Shown: positions 1 through 16,402, counted from the first letter of the stretch. The stretch is 64,000 nt of DNA from Siphonodentalium dalli (GCA_032622095.1 CP136063.1:30506987-30570986); one strand, 5' to 3'. A program made the numbers and translations. The notes: generated from the letters alone by a model not told the origin.

Positions 1-256
1 ACGAGGGTTAATAAGAATTGGTTCCATGATGGTTAATTAAAATGTACCATCATTGAACATTAATTAAAATATGGCCCTGTGAGGGTCAATAAAAATGTGG
101 ACTATGGGTGTTAATTTAAATATGGTCTTATTAAGGTTAATTAAAATATGGTAACATGAGAGTTAATTAAAGTTAAAATATGGTCCCATTATGAGGGTTA
201 ATTAAAATTAAAATATGGTGTCATCAGTGTTGTTTAAACTACGGTCTCATTGGGGT
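1..256. repeat. Degenerate AT-rich minisatellite (unit 1)
   Basis: Imperfect repeats of about 30 bp built on GAGGGTTAATTAAAATATGG, spaced irregularly. Because the same array spans the junctions between the large units, the unit boundary is arbitrary within it. Confidence 0.85.
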
Positions 257-2164
257 TATAGTCAGAACACAACGAGTGTCTTAATCAAGAATCTTTTATC
301 GAGTGAGTTGAGGGTGGCACAAGGATATATTTCGCAAAGTGGTATGTGAATATACATTGTGACAGAATCACTGATGCTCACTCTGAAATAGAAATGAGTA
401 AGATGTACGAAAATACCCATGTACCTTTCTAATCATATGGTAAGAGACACATGATTATTAGTGATTTAGTTGTTGTATTAAGGGCCATGGCAATAATATA
501 AAACAATTTATGGACCCAGTCATTCAATATTCATTTAGAACCACATCTCAAACAATCTTTTTAAGTATTGACGCATATACTGAGTGACTAAAATGAAGGA
601 GTGCAAGTTTCCCCTGCCTTACCCACATGACCTACATCAAAATATGCAATTCTGGTCATTAATTACTAACAATGGTATCTATTTTGGTCAATTGTGGCCA
701 AATTTATTTCATTATGAGATATAATAAATAAAATCCAAACCGGGGTTTGGACAGGGGGCGGGGGTAGTAACAAATTTGCAGGAAGGTATGCCAGGGTGGG
801 TGGGTATTCCGATGGCCAAAAATATTTTTTTTACACCCTCATCAGCCCTCATGCAATTTTTTTACTAAAGACATTTTGTGCACTTATATGACATTTTTAA
901 CAGTTTAAAACATATTATAAGAATTTATAACTGCAAAAAACCATATTTATGAAACTGGGACCTCATATGGGCCTTAGGAGAGATGACATTAAGCTATATG
1001 GCATGTTGCATATGGGGCGATGGGGTGAACAAATTCCTTCCCGACACCCTTGGAAAGAAGCTTCGGGAACTTAATTCAATAAGATAAGTTCACTTTATTA
1101 AATATGGTTCTGTAATTTCCAGTGATTATAGCACAATTAGATGTGAAAATATTTATACAGGTTTATTCGGGCTACAACTATAATCAATAACTGTTTAATT
1201 TGAACTAATATCGAGAATTAACGTTAAATTTCATGCAAAACAACTTTTCATGTCAGTTTATATTATCTATATTATAATAAAACTAAATTTTCTTTGTTTG
1301 TTAGTCTGACCTGGGGAGTAGATGGGCCGTGTTGACCTCAGATGTCTTAAAATGGCAATAATAATTAGTTCAACTAATCATTAATGATATACCCAAAATG
1401 GTTGGAATCTGGTCTTGGAAAATTGATTAACAGGGGTAAATTGACACAAGGAGTGTCATGGTATAGGTGCTGTTGACATCAGACGACTCAAAGGGGCACT
1501 AATAAATAATTTGGACTAATCTTTTATGATATACTGGTATGTTACAGATATACACATATATCATATATATTTCAATTAAGTGCGATCCAACTATACCGGT
1601 AAGTGAAGTCTTCAATTCATGCAGTTGCTCAATATTGAAATATTTTTTTCAACATTTTAGAACCAAAAATATCTTGATGTATCGATACTGTTAAAATTAT
1701 CTATTTGTGTTATCCCTTAATATAGGGCTTTAAAATTGACATTTCCAGTGAAATCAACAGTAACTATTGCCATTCGGTAGTTGGATGCAAAAAGCAATAT
1801 CACTTTCTAATGCTCAATATGCAGAAATAATTTTTTAGCTTAGAATTACAATATTGCAACTTCAAATGTTGTCCCAACTAGCATTACAGTTTTAACATTC
1901 GTTCAACATTGCAACATTGTGCCAACGTCAGGCCTATGTTGACTTGCCAACATTGGTCCAACGCTGTACGCTTCAATTGCTGAAGCCATTCTCACTATAC
2001 CACAGATGATGCATGTGAATTGAAATACCCTCAATTTGAGTCTGACTTTATACACAAATAATTCCGTCTCAAATTGTTTTTGCATTGAGTTTGCAATTCT
2101 AAACATTGGCGTTAAATCTTGATAATGGATTTATCACATGCATTAATTAACTTGATTAAGTTAC

Positions 2165-2530
2165 ACAATGTTCACTTTATTAAATATGGTTCTGTAATTT
2201 CCACTGATTATAAGCACATTTAGATATGGAAATGACTTCACAGGTTTATTCAGGGTATAATTATAATCAATAATGTTGTACCCCTTCCCAAAAGATGGCG
2301 GGGGGGGGGGGGGTATACTGGAAAATTTGTACCGGGAAATTTTACCCAGGAAATATTAATAGATAGGCTACATTGACCTCATATTATATACCCAAAATGG
2401 TTGGAATCGGGTCTTGGAAAACAGATTAACAGGGGTAAATTGATGCGATGAGTGTCATGATATACATGTAGGTGCCGTTGACCTCAGATGAATTAAAGGA
2501 GCACTAATAAACAATTTTAATTAAATAATT
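2165..2530. repeat. Internal duplication within the unit (partner 1085-1560)
   Basis: TTCACTTTATTAAATATGG followed by TTCTGTAATTTCCA, and later CCCAAAATGGTTGGAATC, occur at about 1090 and 1390 and again at about 2170 and 2390. An older direct duplication of roughly 1 kb spacing is therefore nested in the 6.33-kb unit. No coding capacity is seen between 260 and 2800. Confidence 0.75.
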
Positions 2531-2814
2531 AATCATATACCCAAAATCAATTTGGACCCTGGTAATGAGTTGCATTAATAACGTTATCATTATCTCTTGA
2601 TATTATTAATTCAACTTAAATAGTTATTCTTCAATCTATTTGCAAATTTAGAAACATAATTAAGCGATGCTTCAACTATAAAAAAGTATGTGTATTAACA
2701 TTTGTCCTCAACACGGTTGAGTCAGCGTTAATTTCCATTTGTCCTGAATACTGTTGAGTCAGCGTTGATTTGTTGAAGTTTGTCTTGCCTTTGTTGGCTG
2801 AACGTTGTTTGCTA

Positions 2815-3110
2815 ACGTTCGCCCAAATGTTAGCTTGCCTGATGGTTGGCATTGATACGTTGGGCCAACGTTGGCCCAATGTTGGCTTGCCAACGGTTGG
2901 CTAAGCGTTGGCTTGCCAACGTTGGGCCAACGTTGGTTTGCCAACGGTTGGCTAAGTGTTGGCTTGCCAACGTTGGGCCAACGTTGGATTAACGTTGGCT
3001 TGCCAACGGTTGGCTAAGCGTTGGCTTGCCAACGTTGGGCCAACGTTGGTTTAACGTTGGCTTGCCAACGGTTGGCATTGATACGTTGGGCCAACGTTGG
3101 CTTATTATAT
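2815..3110. repeat. Palindromic CCAACGTTGG satellite array, unit 1
   Basis: Tandem and mirrored repeats of TTGGGCCAACGTTGGCTTGC and CCAACGGTTGGCTAAGCG. The core CCAACGTTGG is a perfect palindrome, so both strands carry the same words and can form hairpins. Long ORFs here on both strands are by-products of the repeat. A weaker run of the same motif lies at about 1895-1965. Confidence 0.9.
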
Positions 3111-3636
3111 TGTATTGACCACAAACCCAATTTTACAAACATCCTGTCTGTAGTTGGTGAAATTTCCGTCAGTTGAACGACAAATATTCTGTATTAGCCC
3201 TTTTGGGGAGAGAAATGTTGTGACTCTTAACTGCCCGGTAGCATACTTACTCAAATGTAGGCTGTATATTCATCTATCGTTTCGTGAATGGTGCGTCTAG
3301 TCACAACCACATATTTAGACGCACATTTATTGCACACAAAACGATATTTCCTTTGTTCCATTGATACGAGATCCTTCGTTATCTTCTTCTTGTTAACTAT
3401 CCATCCATTTAGGGTAAAGCATTCTGGTATGTACATATGTACAGTATCTAGATTGATAAAACAACAATTGGATACATGTCACGGAGACGTGCAGGTCTGA
3501 CTGAGTTCGCAAAATTTCAAGTGTGAACAGGTGAATATCTTTAATAGCCAAGAGACAGAGATCGGTATCTTGAACGGTGTTGTTGAGACGGACGAGGGAC
3601 ATCGGTCAACATCGATGGACGAAGAATGAACTTATC

Positions 3637-3720
3637 TATAAATATTGCCCCTCCACGAGATAAACATCGGATATACCGGTATATGACTATCTGACGCCAC
3701 GAGATAAACAGCGGATATAT
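3637..3720 (+). promoter_or_regulatory. TATA box and duplicated leader motif of zinc-finger gene 1
   Basis: TATAAATA at 3637-3644 lies 108 bp before the ATG. Downstream, CACGAGATAAACA plus CGGATATA occurs twice (3654-3675 and 3698-3719). The same arrangement precedes the genes at 10079 and 26870, and one copy precedes 18686. Conservation across paralogues suggests a core promoter and 5' leader; the start site itself is inferred. Confidence 0.6.
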
Positions 3721-3744
3721 AGCACTGTCTGACTATTCCACACA

Positions 3745-4635
3745 ATGGGAGATGCTTACATGAATAATCATGAGACCGCCATCACAGGGAATAAACGACA
3801 TGACTGTGACGTATGTGGGAAACTGTTCGCCATTTCAAGCAGCTTGGTGAGACATAAGAGAATCCATACCGGAGATAACCCTTACTGCTGTGATATATGC
3901 GGGAAATCATTTAATCAATCGGGCAGCTTGGTGAAACATAAGAGAATCCACACTGGAGATAAGCTTTACCATTGTGATATATGTGGGAAATCATTTAATG
4001 AATCTGGCAGCTTGGTGAAACATAAGAGAATCCACACAGGAGATAAGCCTTACCGTTGTGATTTATGCGGGAAATCATTTAATACTTCGAGCCACTTGGT
4101 GACACATAAGAGAATACACACCGGGGATAAACCTTACCATTGTGATATATGTGGGAAATCTTTTAATGCATCGAGCCACTTGGTGACACATAAGAGAATC
4201 CACACCGGAGATAAGCCTTACCATTGTGATATATGTGGTAAATCGTTTAATCAATCGACTAACTTTGTAAATCATAAGATAATCCACACCGGGGATAAGC
4301 CTTACCGTTGTGATATATGCGGTAAATCATTTAATCGATCGAGCACCTTCGTAAGACATAAGAGAATCCACACCGGAGATAAGCCTTGCCGTTGTGATAT
4401 ATGCGGGAAATCATTTAATCATTCGGGCAACTTGGCGACGCATAAGATAATCCACACCGGAGATAAGCCTTACCGTTGTGATATATGCGGGAAATCATTT
4501 AATCGATCGAGCACCTTGGTGACACATAACAGAATCCACACAGGAGATCAGCCTTACTGTTGTGATATATGTAGGGAATCATTTAATCGATCGAGCCTCT
4601 TGACGAGACATATGAGAATCCACACCAGAGATTAA
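3745..4635 (+). CDS. C2H2 zinc-finger protein, 10 fingers (cluster gene 1)
   Basis: Predicted nuclear DNA-binding protein of 296 residues: a 16-residue leader (MGDAYMNNHETAI...) and ten contiguous 28-residue fingers of form C-X2-C-X12-H-X3-H. Linkers read HTGDKPY, with Asp where the classical linker has Glu. The helix residues that contact DNA vary (position -1: Q, E, T, A, R, H; position 3: S, H, N, T, L; position 6: K, T, N, R, A) while the scaffold is almost constant. There is no KRAB, BTB or SCAN domain. The start is the ATG shared with paralogues (CACACAATGGG). The ORF ends at a TAA in a linker where fingers clearly continue, so this is either a shortened protein or the intact head of a decayed longer array. 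Target and biological role are unknown. Confidence 0.8.
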   Translation: MGDAYMNNHETAITGNKRHDCDVCGKLFAISSSLVRHKRIHTGDNPYCCDICGKSFNQSGSLVKHKRIHTGDKLYHCDICGKSFNESGSLVKHKRIHTGDKPYRCDLCGKSFNTSSHLVTHKRIHTGDKPYHCDICGKSFNASSHLVTHKRIHTGDKPYHCDICGKSFNQSTNFVNHKIIHTGDKPYRCDICGKSFNRSSTFVRHKRIHTGDKPCRCDICGKSFNHSGNLATHKIIHTGDKPYRCDICGKSFNRSSTLVTHNRIHTGDQPYCCDICRESFNRSSLLTRHMRIHTRD

Positions 4636-6224
<1,589 letters not shown>

Positions 6225-6590
6225 TATGAGGGTTAATTAAAATATGGTCACATCCAGAGAGGGTTAATTAAAGTATGGTCCAAAAGGGTAAATAAAAATA
6301 TGGTTACATGAGTGCTAAATGAAATATGGCTCACGAGGGTTAATAAGAATTGGTTCCATGATGGTTAATTAAAATGTACCATCATTGAACATTAATTAAA
6401 ATATGGCCCTGTGAGGGTCAATAAAAATGTGGACTATGGGTGTTAATTTAAATATGGTCTTATTAAGGTTAATTAAAATATGGTAACATGAGAGTTAATT
6501 AAAGTTAAAATATGGTCCCATTATGAGGGTTAATTAAAATTAAAATATGGTGTCATCAGTGTTGTTTAAACTACGGTCTCATTGGGGTTA
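6225..6590. repeat. Degenerate AT-rich minisatellite at unit 1/2 junction
   Basis: Same family as at the window start, here seen in full across the junction of the first two large units. Repeats of about 30 bp read GGTTAATTAAAATATGGT with variable linkers. It is a plausible substrate for the unequal exchange that made the tandem array. Confidence 0.85.
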
Positions 6591-9148
6591 TAGTCAGAAC
6601 ACAACGAGTGTCTTAATCAAGAATCTTTTATCGAGTGAGTTGAGGGTGGCACAAGGATATATTTCGCAAAGTGGTATGTGAATATACATTGTGACAGAAT
6701 CACTGATGCTCACTCTGAAATAGAAATGAGTAAGATGTACGAAAATACCCATGTACCTTTCTAATCATATGGTAAGAGACACATGATTATTAGTGATTTA
6801 GTTGTTGTATTAAGGGCCATGGCAATAATATAAAACAATTTATGGACCCAGTCATTCAATATTCATTTAGAACCACATCTCAAACAATCTTTTTAAGTAT
6901 TGACGCATATACTGAGTGACTAAAATGAAGGAGTGCAAGTTTCCCCTGCCTTACCCACATGACCTACATCAAAATATGCAATTCTGGTCATTAATTACTA
7001 ACAATGGTATCTATTTTGGTCAATTGTGGCCAAATTTATTTCATTATGAGATATAATAAATAAAATCCAAACCGGGGTTTGGACAGGGGGCGGGGGTAGT
7101 AACAAATTTGCAGGAAGGTATGCCAGGGTGGGTGGGTATTCCGATGGCCAAAAATATTTTTTTTACACCCTCATCAGCCCTCATGCAATTTTTTTACTAA
7201 AGACATTTTGTGCACTTATATGACATTTTTAACAGTTTAAAACATATTATAAGAATTTATAACTGCAAAAAACCATATTTATGAAACTGGGACCTCATAT
7301 GGGCCTTAGGAGAGATGACATTAAGCTATATGGCATGTTGCATATGGGGCGATGGGGTGAACAAATTCCTTCCCGACACCCTTGGAAAGAAGCTTCGGGA
7401 ACTTAATTCAATAAGATAAGTTCACTTTATTAAATATGGTTCTGTAATTTCCAGTGATTATAGCACAATTAGATGTGAAAATATTTATACAGGTTTATTC
7501 GGGCTACAACTATAATCAATAACTGTTTAATTTGAACTAATATCGAGAATTAACGTTAAATTTCATGCAAAACAACTTTTCATGTCAGTTTATATTATCT
7601 ATATTATAATAAAACTAAATTTTCTTTGTTTGTTAGTCTGACCTGGGGAGTAGATGGGCCGTGTTGACCTCAGATGTCTTAAAATGGCAATAATAATTAG
7701 TTCAACTAATCATTAATGATATTCCCAAAATGGTTGGAATCTGGTCTTGGAAAATTGATTAACAGGGGTAAATTGACACAAGGAGTGTCATGGTATAGGT
7801 GCTGTTGACATCAGACGACTCAAAGGGGCACTAATAAATAATTTGGACTAATCTTTTATGATATACTGGTATGTTACAGATATACACATATATCATATAT
7901 ATTTCAACTAAGTGCGATCCAACTATACCGGTAAGTGAAGTCTTCAATTCATGCAGTTGCTCAATATTGAAATATTTTTTTCAACATTTTAGAACCAAAA
8001 ATATCTTGATGTATCGATACTGTTAAAATTATCTATTTGTGTTATCCCTTAATATAGGGCTTTAAAATTGACATTTCCAGTGAAATCAACAGTAACTATT
8101 GCCATTCGGTAGTTGGATGCAAAAAGCAATATCACTTTCTAATGCTCAATATGCAGAAATAATTTTTTAGCTTAGAATTACAATATTGCAACTTCAAATG
8201 TTGTCCCAACTAGCATTACAGTTTTAACATTCGTTCAACATTGCAACATTGTGCCAACGTCAGGCCTATGTTGACTTGCCAACATTGGTCCAACGCTGTA
8301 CGCTTCAATTGCTGAAGCCATTCTCACTATACCACAGATGATGCATGTGAATTGAAATACCCTCAATTTGAGTCTGACTTTATACACAAATAATTCCGTC
8401 TCAAATTGTTTTTGCATTGAGTTTGCAATTCTAAACATTGGCGTTAAATCTTGATAATGGATTTATCACATGCATTAATTAACTTGATTAAGTTACACAA
8501 TGTTCACTTTATTAAATATGGTTCTGTAATTTCCACTGATTATAAGCACATTTAGATATGGAAATGACTTCACAGGTTTATTCAGGGTATAATTATAATC
8601 AATAATGTTGTACCCCTTCCCAAAAGATGGCGGGGGGGGGGGGGGGGTATACTGGAAAATTTGTACCGGGAAATTTTACCCAGGAAATATTAATAGATAG
8701 GCTACATTGACCTCATATTATATACCCAAAATGGTTGGAATCGGGTCTTGGAAAACAGATTAACAGGGGTAAATTGATGCGATGAGTGTCATGATATACA
8801 TGTAGGTGCCGTTGACCTCAGATGAATTAAAGGAGCACTAATAAACAATTTTAATTAAATAATTAATCATATACCCAAAATCAATTTGGACCCTGGTAAT
8901 GAGTTGCATTAATAACGTTATCATTATCTCTTGATATTATTAATTCAACTTAAATAGTTATTCTTCAATCTATTTGCAAATTTAGAAACATAATTAAGCG
9001 ATGCTTCAACTATAAAAAAGTATGTGTATTAACATTTGTCCTCAACACGGTTGAGTCAGCGTTAATTTCCATTTGTCCTGAATACTGTTGAGTCAGCGTT
9101 GATTTGTTGAAGTTTGTCTTGCCTTTGTTGGCTGAACGTTGTTTGCTA

Positions 9149-9444
9149 ACGTTCGCCCAAATGTTAGCTTGCCTGATGGTTGGCATTGATACGTTGGGCC
9201 AACGTTGGCCCAATGTTGGCTTGCCAACGGTTGGCTAAGCGTTGGCTTGCCAACGTTGGGCCAACGTTGGTTTGCCAACGGTTGGCTAAGTGTTGGCTTG
9301 CCAACGTTGGGCCAACGTTGGATTAACGTTGGCTTGCCAACGGTTGGCTAAGCGTTGGCTTGCCAACGTTGGGCCAACGTTGGTTTAACGTTGGCTTGCC
9401 AACGGTTGGCATTGATACGTTGGGCCAACGTTGGCTTATTATAT
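9149..9444. repeat. Palindromic CCAACGTTGG satellite array, unit 2
   Basis: Second copy of the palindromic array, same layout as in unit 1. Confidence 0.9.
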
Positions 9445-9970
9445 TGTATTGACCACAAACCCAATTTTACAAACATCCTGTCTGTAGTTGGTGAAATTTC
9501 CGTCAGTTGAACGACAAATATTCTGTATTAGCCCTTTTGGGGAGAGAAATGTTGTGACTCTTAACTGCCCGGTAGCATACTTACTCAAATGTAGGCTGTA
9601 TATTCATCTATCGTTTCGTGAATGGTGCGTCTAGTCACAACCACATATTTAGACGCACATTTATTGCACACAAAACGATATTTCCTTTGTTCCATTGATA
9701 CGAGATCCTTCGTTATCTTCTTCTTGTTAACTATCCATCCATTTAGGGTAAAGCATTCTGGTATGTACATATGTACAGTATCTAGATTGATAAAACAACA
9801 ATTGGATACATGTCACGGAGACGTGCAGGTCTGACTGAGTTCGCAAAATTTCAAGTGTGAACAGGTGATTATCTTTAATAGCCAAGAGACAGAGATCGGT
9901 ATCTTGAACGGTGTTGTTGAGACGGACGAGGGACATCGGTCAACATCGATGGACGAAGAATGAACTTATC

Positions 9971-10054
9971 TATAAATATTGCCCCTCCACGAGATAAACA
10001 TCGGATATACCGGTATATGACTATCTGACGCCACGAGATAAACAGCGGATATAT
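9971..10054 (+). promoter_or_regulatory. TATA box and leader motif of zinc-finger gene 2
   Basis: TATAAATA at 9971-9978, 108 bp before the ATG, with the two CACGAGATAAACA-type motifs. Identical to gene 1 apart from one substitution in the leader. Confidence 0.6.
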
Positions 10055-10078
10055 AGCACTATCTGACTATTCCACACA

Positions 10079-10969
10079 ATGGGAGATGCTTACATGAATA
10101 ATCATGAGACCGCCATCACAGGGAATAAACGACATGACTGTGACGTATGTGGGAAACTGTTCGCCATTTCAAGCAGCTTGGTGAGACATAAGAGAATCCA
10201 TACCGGAGATAACCCTTACTGCTGTGATATATGCGGGAAATCATTTAATCAATCGGGCAGCTTGGTGAAACATAAGAGAATCCACACTGGAGATAAGCTT
10301 TACCATTGTGATATATGTGGGAAATCATTTAATGAATCTGGCAGCTTGGTGAAACATAAGAGAATCCACACAGGAGATAAGCCTTACCGTTGTGATTTAT
10401 GCGGGAAATCATTTAATACTTCGAGCCACTTGGTGACACATAAGAGAATACACACCGGGGATAAACCTTACCATTGTGATATATGTGGGAAATCTTTTAA
10501 TGCATCGAGCCACTTGGTGACACATAAGAGAATCCACACCGGAGATAAGCCTTACCATTGTGATATATGTGGTAAATCGTTTAATCAATCGACTAACTTT
10601 GTAAATCATAAGATAATCCACACCGGGGATAAGCCTTACCGTTGTGATATATGCGGTAAATCATTTAATCGATCGAGCACCTTCGTAAGACATAAGAGAA
10701 TCCACACCGGAGATAAGCCTTGCCGTTGTGATATATGCGGGAAATCATTTAATCATTCGGGCAACTTGGCGACGCATAAGATAATCCACACCGGAGATAA
10801 GCCTTACCGTTGTGATATATGCGGGAAATCATTTAATCGATCGAGCACCTTGGTGACACATAACAGAATCCACACAGGAGATCAGCCTTACTGTTGTGAT
10901 ATATGTAGGGAATCATTTAATCGATCGAGCCTCTTGACGAGACATATGAGAATCCACACCAGAGATTAA
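10079..10969 (+). CDS. C2H2 zinc-finger protein, 10 fingers (cluster gene 2)
   Basis: The 296-residue product is identical to that of gene 1: a 16-residue leader plus ten C2H2 fingers with HTGDKPY linkers, ending at the same linker stop. Complete identity over the open part, beside accumulating differences in the broken part downstream, is compatible with either very recent duplication or constraint on the first ten fingers. Too few changes exist to tell these apart. Confidence 0.8.
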   Translation: MGDAYMNNHETAITGNKRHDCDVCGKLFAISSSLVRHKRIHTGDNPYCCDICGKSFNQSGSLVKHKRIHTGDKLYHCDICGKSFNESGSLVKHKRIHTGDKPYRCDLCGKSFNTSSHLVTHKRIHTGDKPYHCDICGKSFNASSHLVTHKRIHTGDKPYHCDICGKSFNQSTNFVNHKIIHTGDKPYRCDICGKSFNRSSTFVRHKRIHTGDKPCRCDICGKSFNHSGNLATHKIIHTGDKPYRCDICGKSFNRSSTLVTHNRIHTGDQPYCCDICRESFNRSSLLTRHMRIHTRD

Positions 10970-12558
<1,589 letters not shown>

Positions 12559-12924
12559 TATGAGGGTTAATTAAAATATGGTCACATCCAGAGAGGGTTA
12601 ATTAAAGTATGGTCCAAAAGGGTAAATAAAAATATGGTTACATGAGTGCTAAATGAAATATGGCTCACGAGGGTTAATAAGAATTGGTTCCATGATGGTT
12701 AATTAAAATGTACCATCATTGAACATTAATTAAAATATGGCCCTGTGAGGGTCAATAAAAATGTGGACTATGGGTGTTAATTTAAATATGGTCTTATTAA
12801 GGTTAATTAAAATATGGTAACATGAGAGTTAATTAAAGTTAAAATATGGTCCCATTATGAGGGTTAATTAAAATTAAAATATGGTGTCATCAGTGTTGTT
12901 TAAACTACGGTCTCATTGGGGTTA
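12559..12924. repeat. Degenerate AT-rich minisatellite at unit 2/3 junction
   Basis: Third occurrence of the AT-rich repeat array, again across a unit junction. Confidence 0.85.
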
Positions 12925-15880
12925 TAGTCAGAACACAACGAGTGTCTTAATCAAGAATCTTTTATCGAGTGAGTTGAGGGTGGCACAAGGATATATTTCG
13001 CAAAGTGGTATGTGAATATACATTGTGACAGAATCACTGATGCTCACTCTGAAATAGAAATGAGTAAGATGTACGAAAATACCCATGTACCTTTCTAATC
13101 ATATGGTAAGAGACACATGATTATTAGTGATTTAGTTGTTGTATTAAGGGCCATGGCAATAATATAAAACAATTTATGGACCCAGTCATTCAATATTCAT
13201 TTAGAACCACATCTCAAACAATCTTTTTAAGTATGGACGCATATACTGAGTGACTAAAATGAAGGAGTGCAAGTTTCCCCTGCCTTACCCACATGACCTA
13301 CATCAAAATATGCAATTCTGGTCATTAATTACTAACAATGGTATCTATTTTGGTCAATTGTGGCCAAATTTATTTCATTATGAGATATAATAAATAAAAT
13401 CCAAACCGGGGTTTGGACAGGGGGCGGGGGTAGTAACAAATTTGCAGGAAGGTATGCCAGGGTGGGTGGGTATTCCGATGGCCAAAAATATTTTTTTTAC
13501 ACCCTCATCAGCCCTCATGCAATTTTTTTACTAAAGACATTTTGTGCCATTATATGACATTTTTAACAGTTTAAAACATATTATAAGAATTTATAACTGC
13601 AAAAAACCATATTTATGAAACTGGGACCTCATATGGGCCTTAGGAGAGATGACATTAAGCTATATGGCATGTTGCATATGGGGCGATGGGGTGAACAAAT
13701 TCCTTCCCGACACCCTTGGAAAGAAGCTTCGGGAACTTAATTCAATAAGATAAGTTCACTTTATTAAATATGGTTCTGTAATTTCCAGTGATTATAGCAC
13801 AATTAGATGTGAAAATATTTATACAGGTTTATTCGGGCTACAACTATAATCAATAACTGTTTAATTTGAACTAATATCGAGAATTAACGTTAAATTTCAT
13901 GCAAAACAACTTTTCATGCCAGTTTATATTATCTATATTATAATAAAACTAAATTTTCTTTGTTTGTTAGTCTGACCTGGGGAGTTGATGGGCCGTGTTG
14001 ACCTCAGATGTCTTAAAATGGCAATAATAATTAGTTCAACTAATAATTAATGATATACCCAAAATGGTTGGAATCTGGTCTTGGAAAATTGATTAACAGG
14101 GGTAAATTGACACAAGGAGTGTCATGGTATATGTGCTGTTGACCTCAGACGACTCAAAGGGGCACTAATAAATAATTTGGACTAATCTTTTATGATATAC
14201 TGGTATGTTACAGATATACACATATATCATATATATTTCAATTAAGTGCGATCCAACTATACCGGTAAGTGAAGTCTTCAATTCATGCAGTTGCTCAATA
14301 TTGAAATATTTTTTTCAACATTTTAGAACCAAAAATATCTTGATGTATCGATACTGTTAAAATTATCTATTTGTGTTATCCCTTAATATAGGGCTTTAAA
14401 ATTGACATTTCCAGTGAAATCAACAGTAACTATTGCCATTCGGTAGTTGGGTGCAAAAAGCAATATCACTTTCTAATGCTCAATATGCAGAAATAATTTT
14501 TTAGCTTAGAATTACAATATTGCAAATTCAAATGTTGTCCCAACTAACATTACAGTTTTAACATTCGTTCAACATTGCAACATTGTGCCAACGTCAGGCC
14601 TATGTTGACTTGCCAACATTGGTCCAACGCTGTACGCTTCAATTGCTGAAGCCATTCTCACTATACCACAGATGATGCATGTGAATTGAAATACCCTCAA
14701 TTTGAGTCTGACTTCATACACAAATAATTCCGTCTCAAATTGTTTTTGCATTGAGTTTGCAATTCTAAACATTGGCGTTAAATCTTGATAATGGATTTAT
14801 CACATGCATTAATTAACTTGATTAAGTTACACAATGTTCACTTTATTAAATATGGTTCTGTAATTTCCACTGATTATAAGCACATTTAGATATGGAAATG
14901 ACTTCACAGGTTTATTCAGGGTATAATTATAATCAATAATGTTGTACCCCTTCCCAAACGATGGCGGGGGGGGGGGGGGTAATACTGGAAAATTTGTACC
15001 GGGAAATTTTACCCAGGAAATATTAATAGATAGGCTACATTGACCTCATATTATATACCCAAAATGGTTGGAATCGGGTCTTGGAAAACAGATTAACAGG
15101 GGTAAATTGATGCGATGAGTGTCATGATATACATGTAGGTGCCGTTGACCTCAGATGAATTAAAGGAGCACTAATAAACAATTTTAATTAAATAATTAAT
15201 CATATACCCAAAATCAATTTGGACCCTGGTAATGAGTTGCATTAATAACGTTATCATTATCTCTTGATATTATTAATCAACTTAAATAGTTATTCTTCAA
15301 TCTATTTGCAAATTTAGAAACACAATTAAGCGATGCTTCAACTATAAAAAAAAGTATGTGTATTAACATTTGTCCTCAACACGGTTGAGTCAGCGTTAAT
15401 TTCCATTTGTCCTGAATACTGTTGAGTCAGCGTTGATTTGTTGAAGTTTGTCTTGCCTTTGTTGGCTGAACGTTGTTTGCTAACGTTCGCCCAAATGTTA
15501 GCTTGCCTGATGGTTGGCATTGATACGTTGGGCCAACGTTGGCCCAATGTTGGCTAAGCGTTGGCTTGCCAACGTTGGTTTGCCAACGGTTGGCTAAGTG
15601 TTGGCTTGCCAACATTGGGCCAACGTTGGATTAACGTTGGCTTGCCAACGGTTGGCTAAGCGTTGGCTTGCCAACGTTGGGCCAACGTGGTTTAACGTTG
15701 GCTTGCCAACGGTTGGCATTGATACGTTGGTCCAACGTTGGGCCAACGTTGGCTTATTAGATTGTATTGACCACAAACCCAATTTTACAAACATCCTGTC
15801 TGTAGTTGGTGAAATTTCCGTCAGTTGAACGACAAATATTCTGTATTAGCCCTTTTGGGGAGAGAAATGTTGTGACTCTT
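12667..15880. repeat. 6.33-kb tandem unit, copy 3 (truncated, no gene)
   Basis: Matches the first half of copies 1 and 2, with more differences than those two show between themselves. One example is a rearranged, shortened palindromic array at 15490-15760. Identity ends at GTGACTCTTAA, where copies 1 and 2 continue with CTGCCC and this copy runs into MITE family A. The promoter and zinc-finger half of the unit is absent. The next zinc-finger gene (18686) lies in the equivalent position but is more diverged. Confidence 0.93.
15490..15760. repeat. Palindromic CCAACGTTGG satellite array, unit 3 (variant)
   Basis: Third copy. One repeat block is deleted near 15555-15590, and an extra TTGGTCCAACG step appears near 15727. 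Array length and order have therefore changed independently of the flanks. Confidence 0.88.
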
Positions 15881-16402
15881 AAAGGTGGATTATCTCTTTG
15901 TAAACGTGTATTATATAGTTACCGGGGTATAAAATATTAGATTTGAATCGAAGACTCCTGTCCGGAAATGCTTCTATCGATTAATGTTAATTTTATTTCG
16001 AATATTTTCTGGTCTAAAAAGGTGTGTTTGTTCAGCTAACGAACAATAGTGGTTACTGTTAACATAGACCAGTAATTATATTGTGCAATTTTGTCACAAA
16101 TAAACGTTAATTATACTCATTATCGCTTATATCTGTGGAACAAAACAATACAAACAACCAATCTGTGACATTTGACATTCGATGCGTAGCCGTAGGAACA
16201 GCCCAGTGCTCTATATCGCATTACGGTCTCATCCGAATGGTCGGTTCTAAAAATAGTAACATAAATGGGCCCGATTTAATATTCGAAATAAAATCAATAT
16301 TAATTGATAGAAGCTTTTCCGGACATAGGTCTTCAGTTCATATCTATTATTTTATACCCACGCAACTATTTAAAATTTGTTATTTAAAGAGATAATCCAT
16401 GT
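15879..16402. mobile_element. MITE family A, copy 1 (TTAA-flanked foldback)
   Basis: Starts TTAAAGGTGGATTATCTC and ends AAAGAGATAATCCAT, the reverse complement. The inner arms are also inverted: TACCGGGGTATAAAATATTAG with TTCCGGA against TCCGGA with TATTTTATACCC. The arms are therefore well over 100 bp and the element folds back. Two more full-length copies occur (30320, 45051). In tandem units 1 and 2 the target reads CTCTTAACTG. Here the left junction is TTAA but the right flank is unrelated, so the element sits on a rearrangement breakpoint. No coding capacity. Confidence 0.85.

Noticed and set aside
1903-2106. 67-residue minus-strand ORF repeated in all three units
   Set aside because: Repeated only because the unit is repeated; no motif and no splice or promoter context.
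2676-2944. ORFs on the minus strand across the CCAACGTTGG array (also 9010-9278 and 15338-15828)
   Set aside because: They are products of a repetitive palindromic sequence open on both strands, with no start context or domain.
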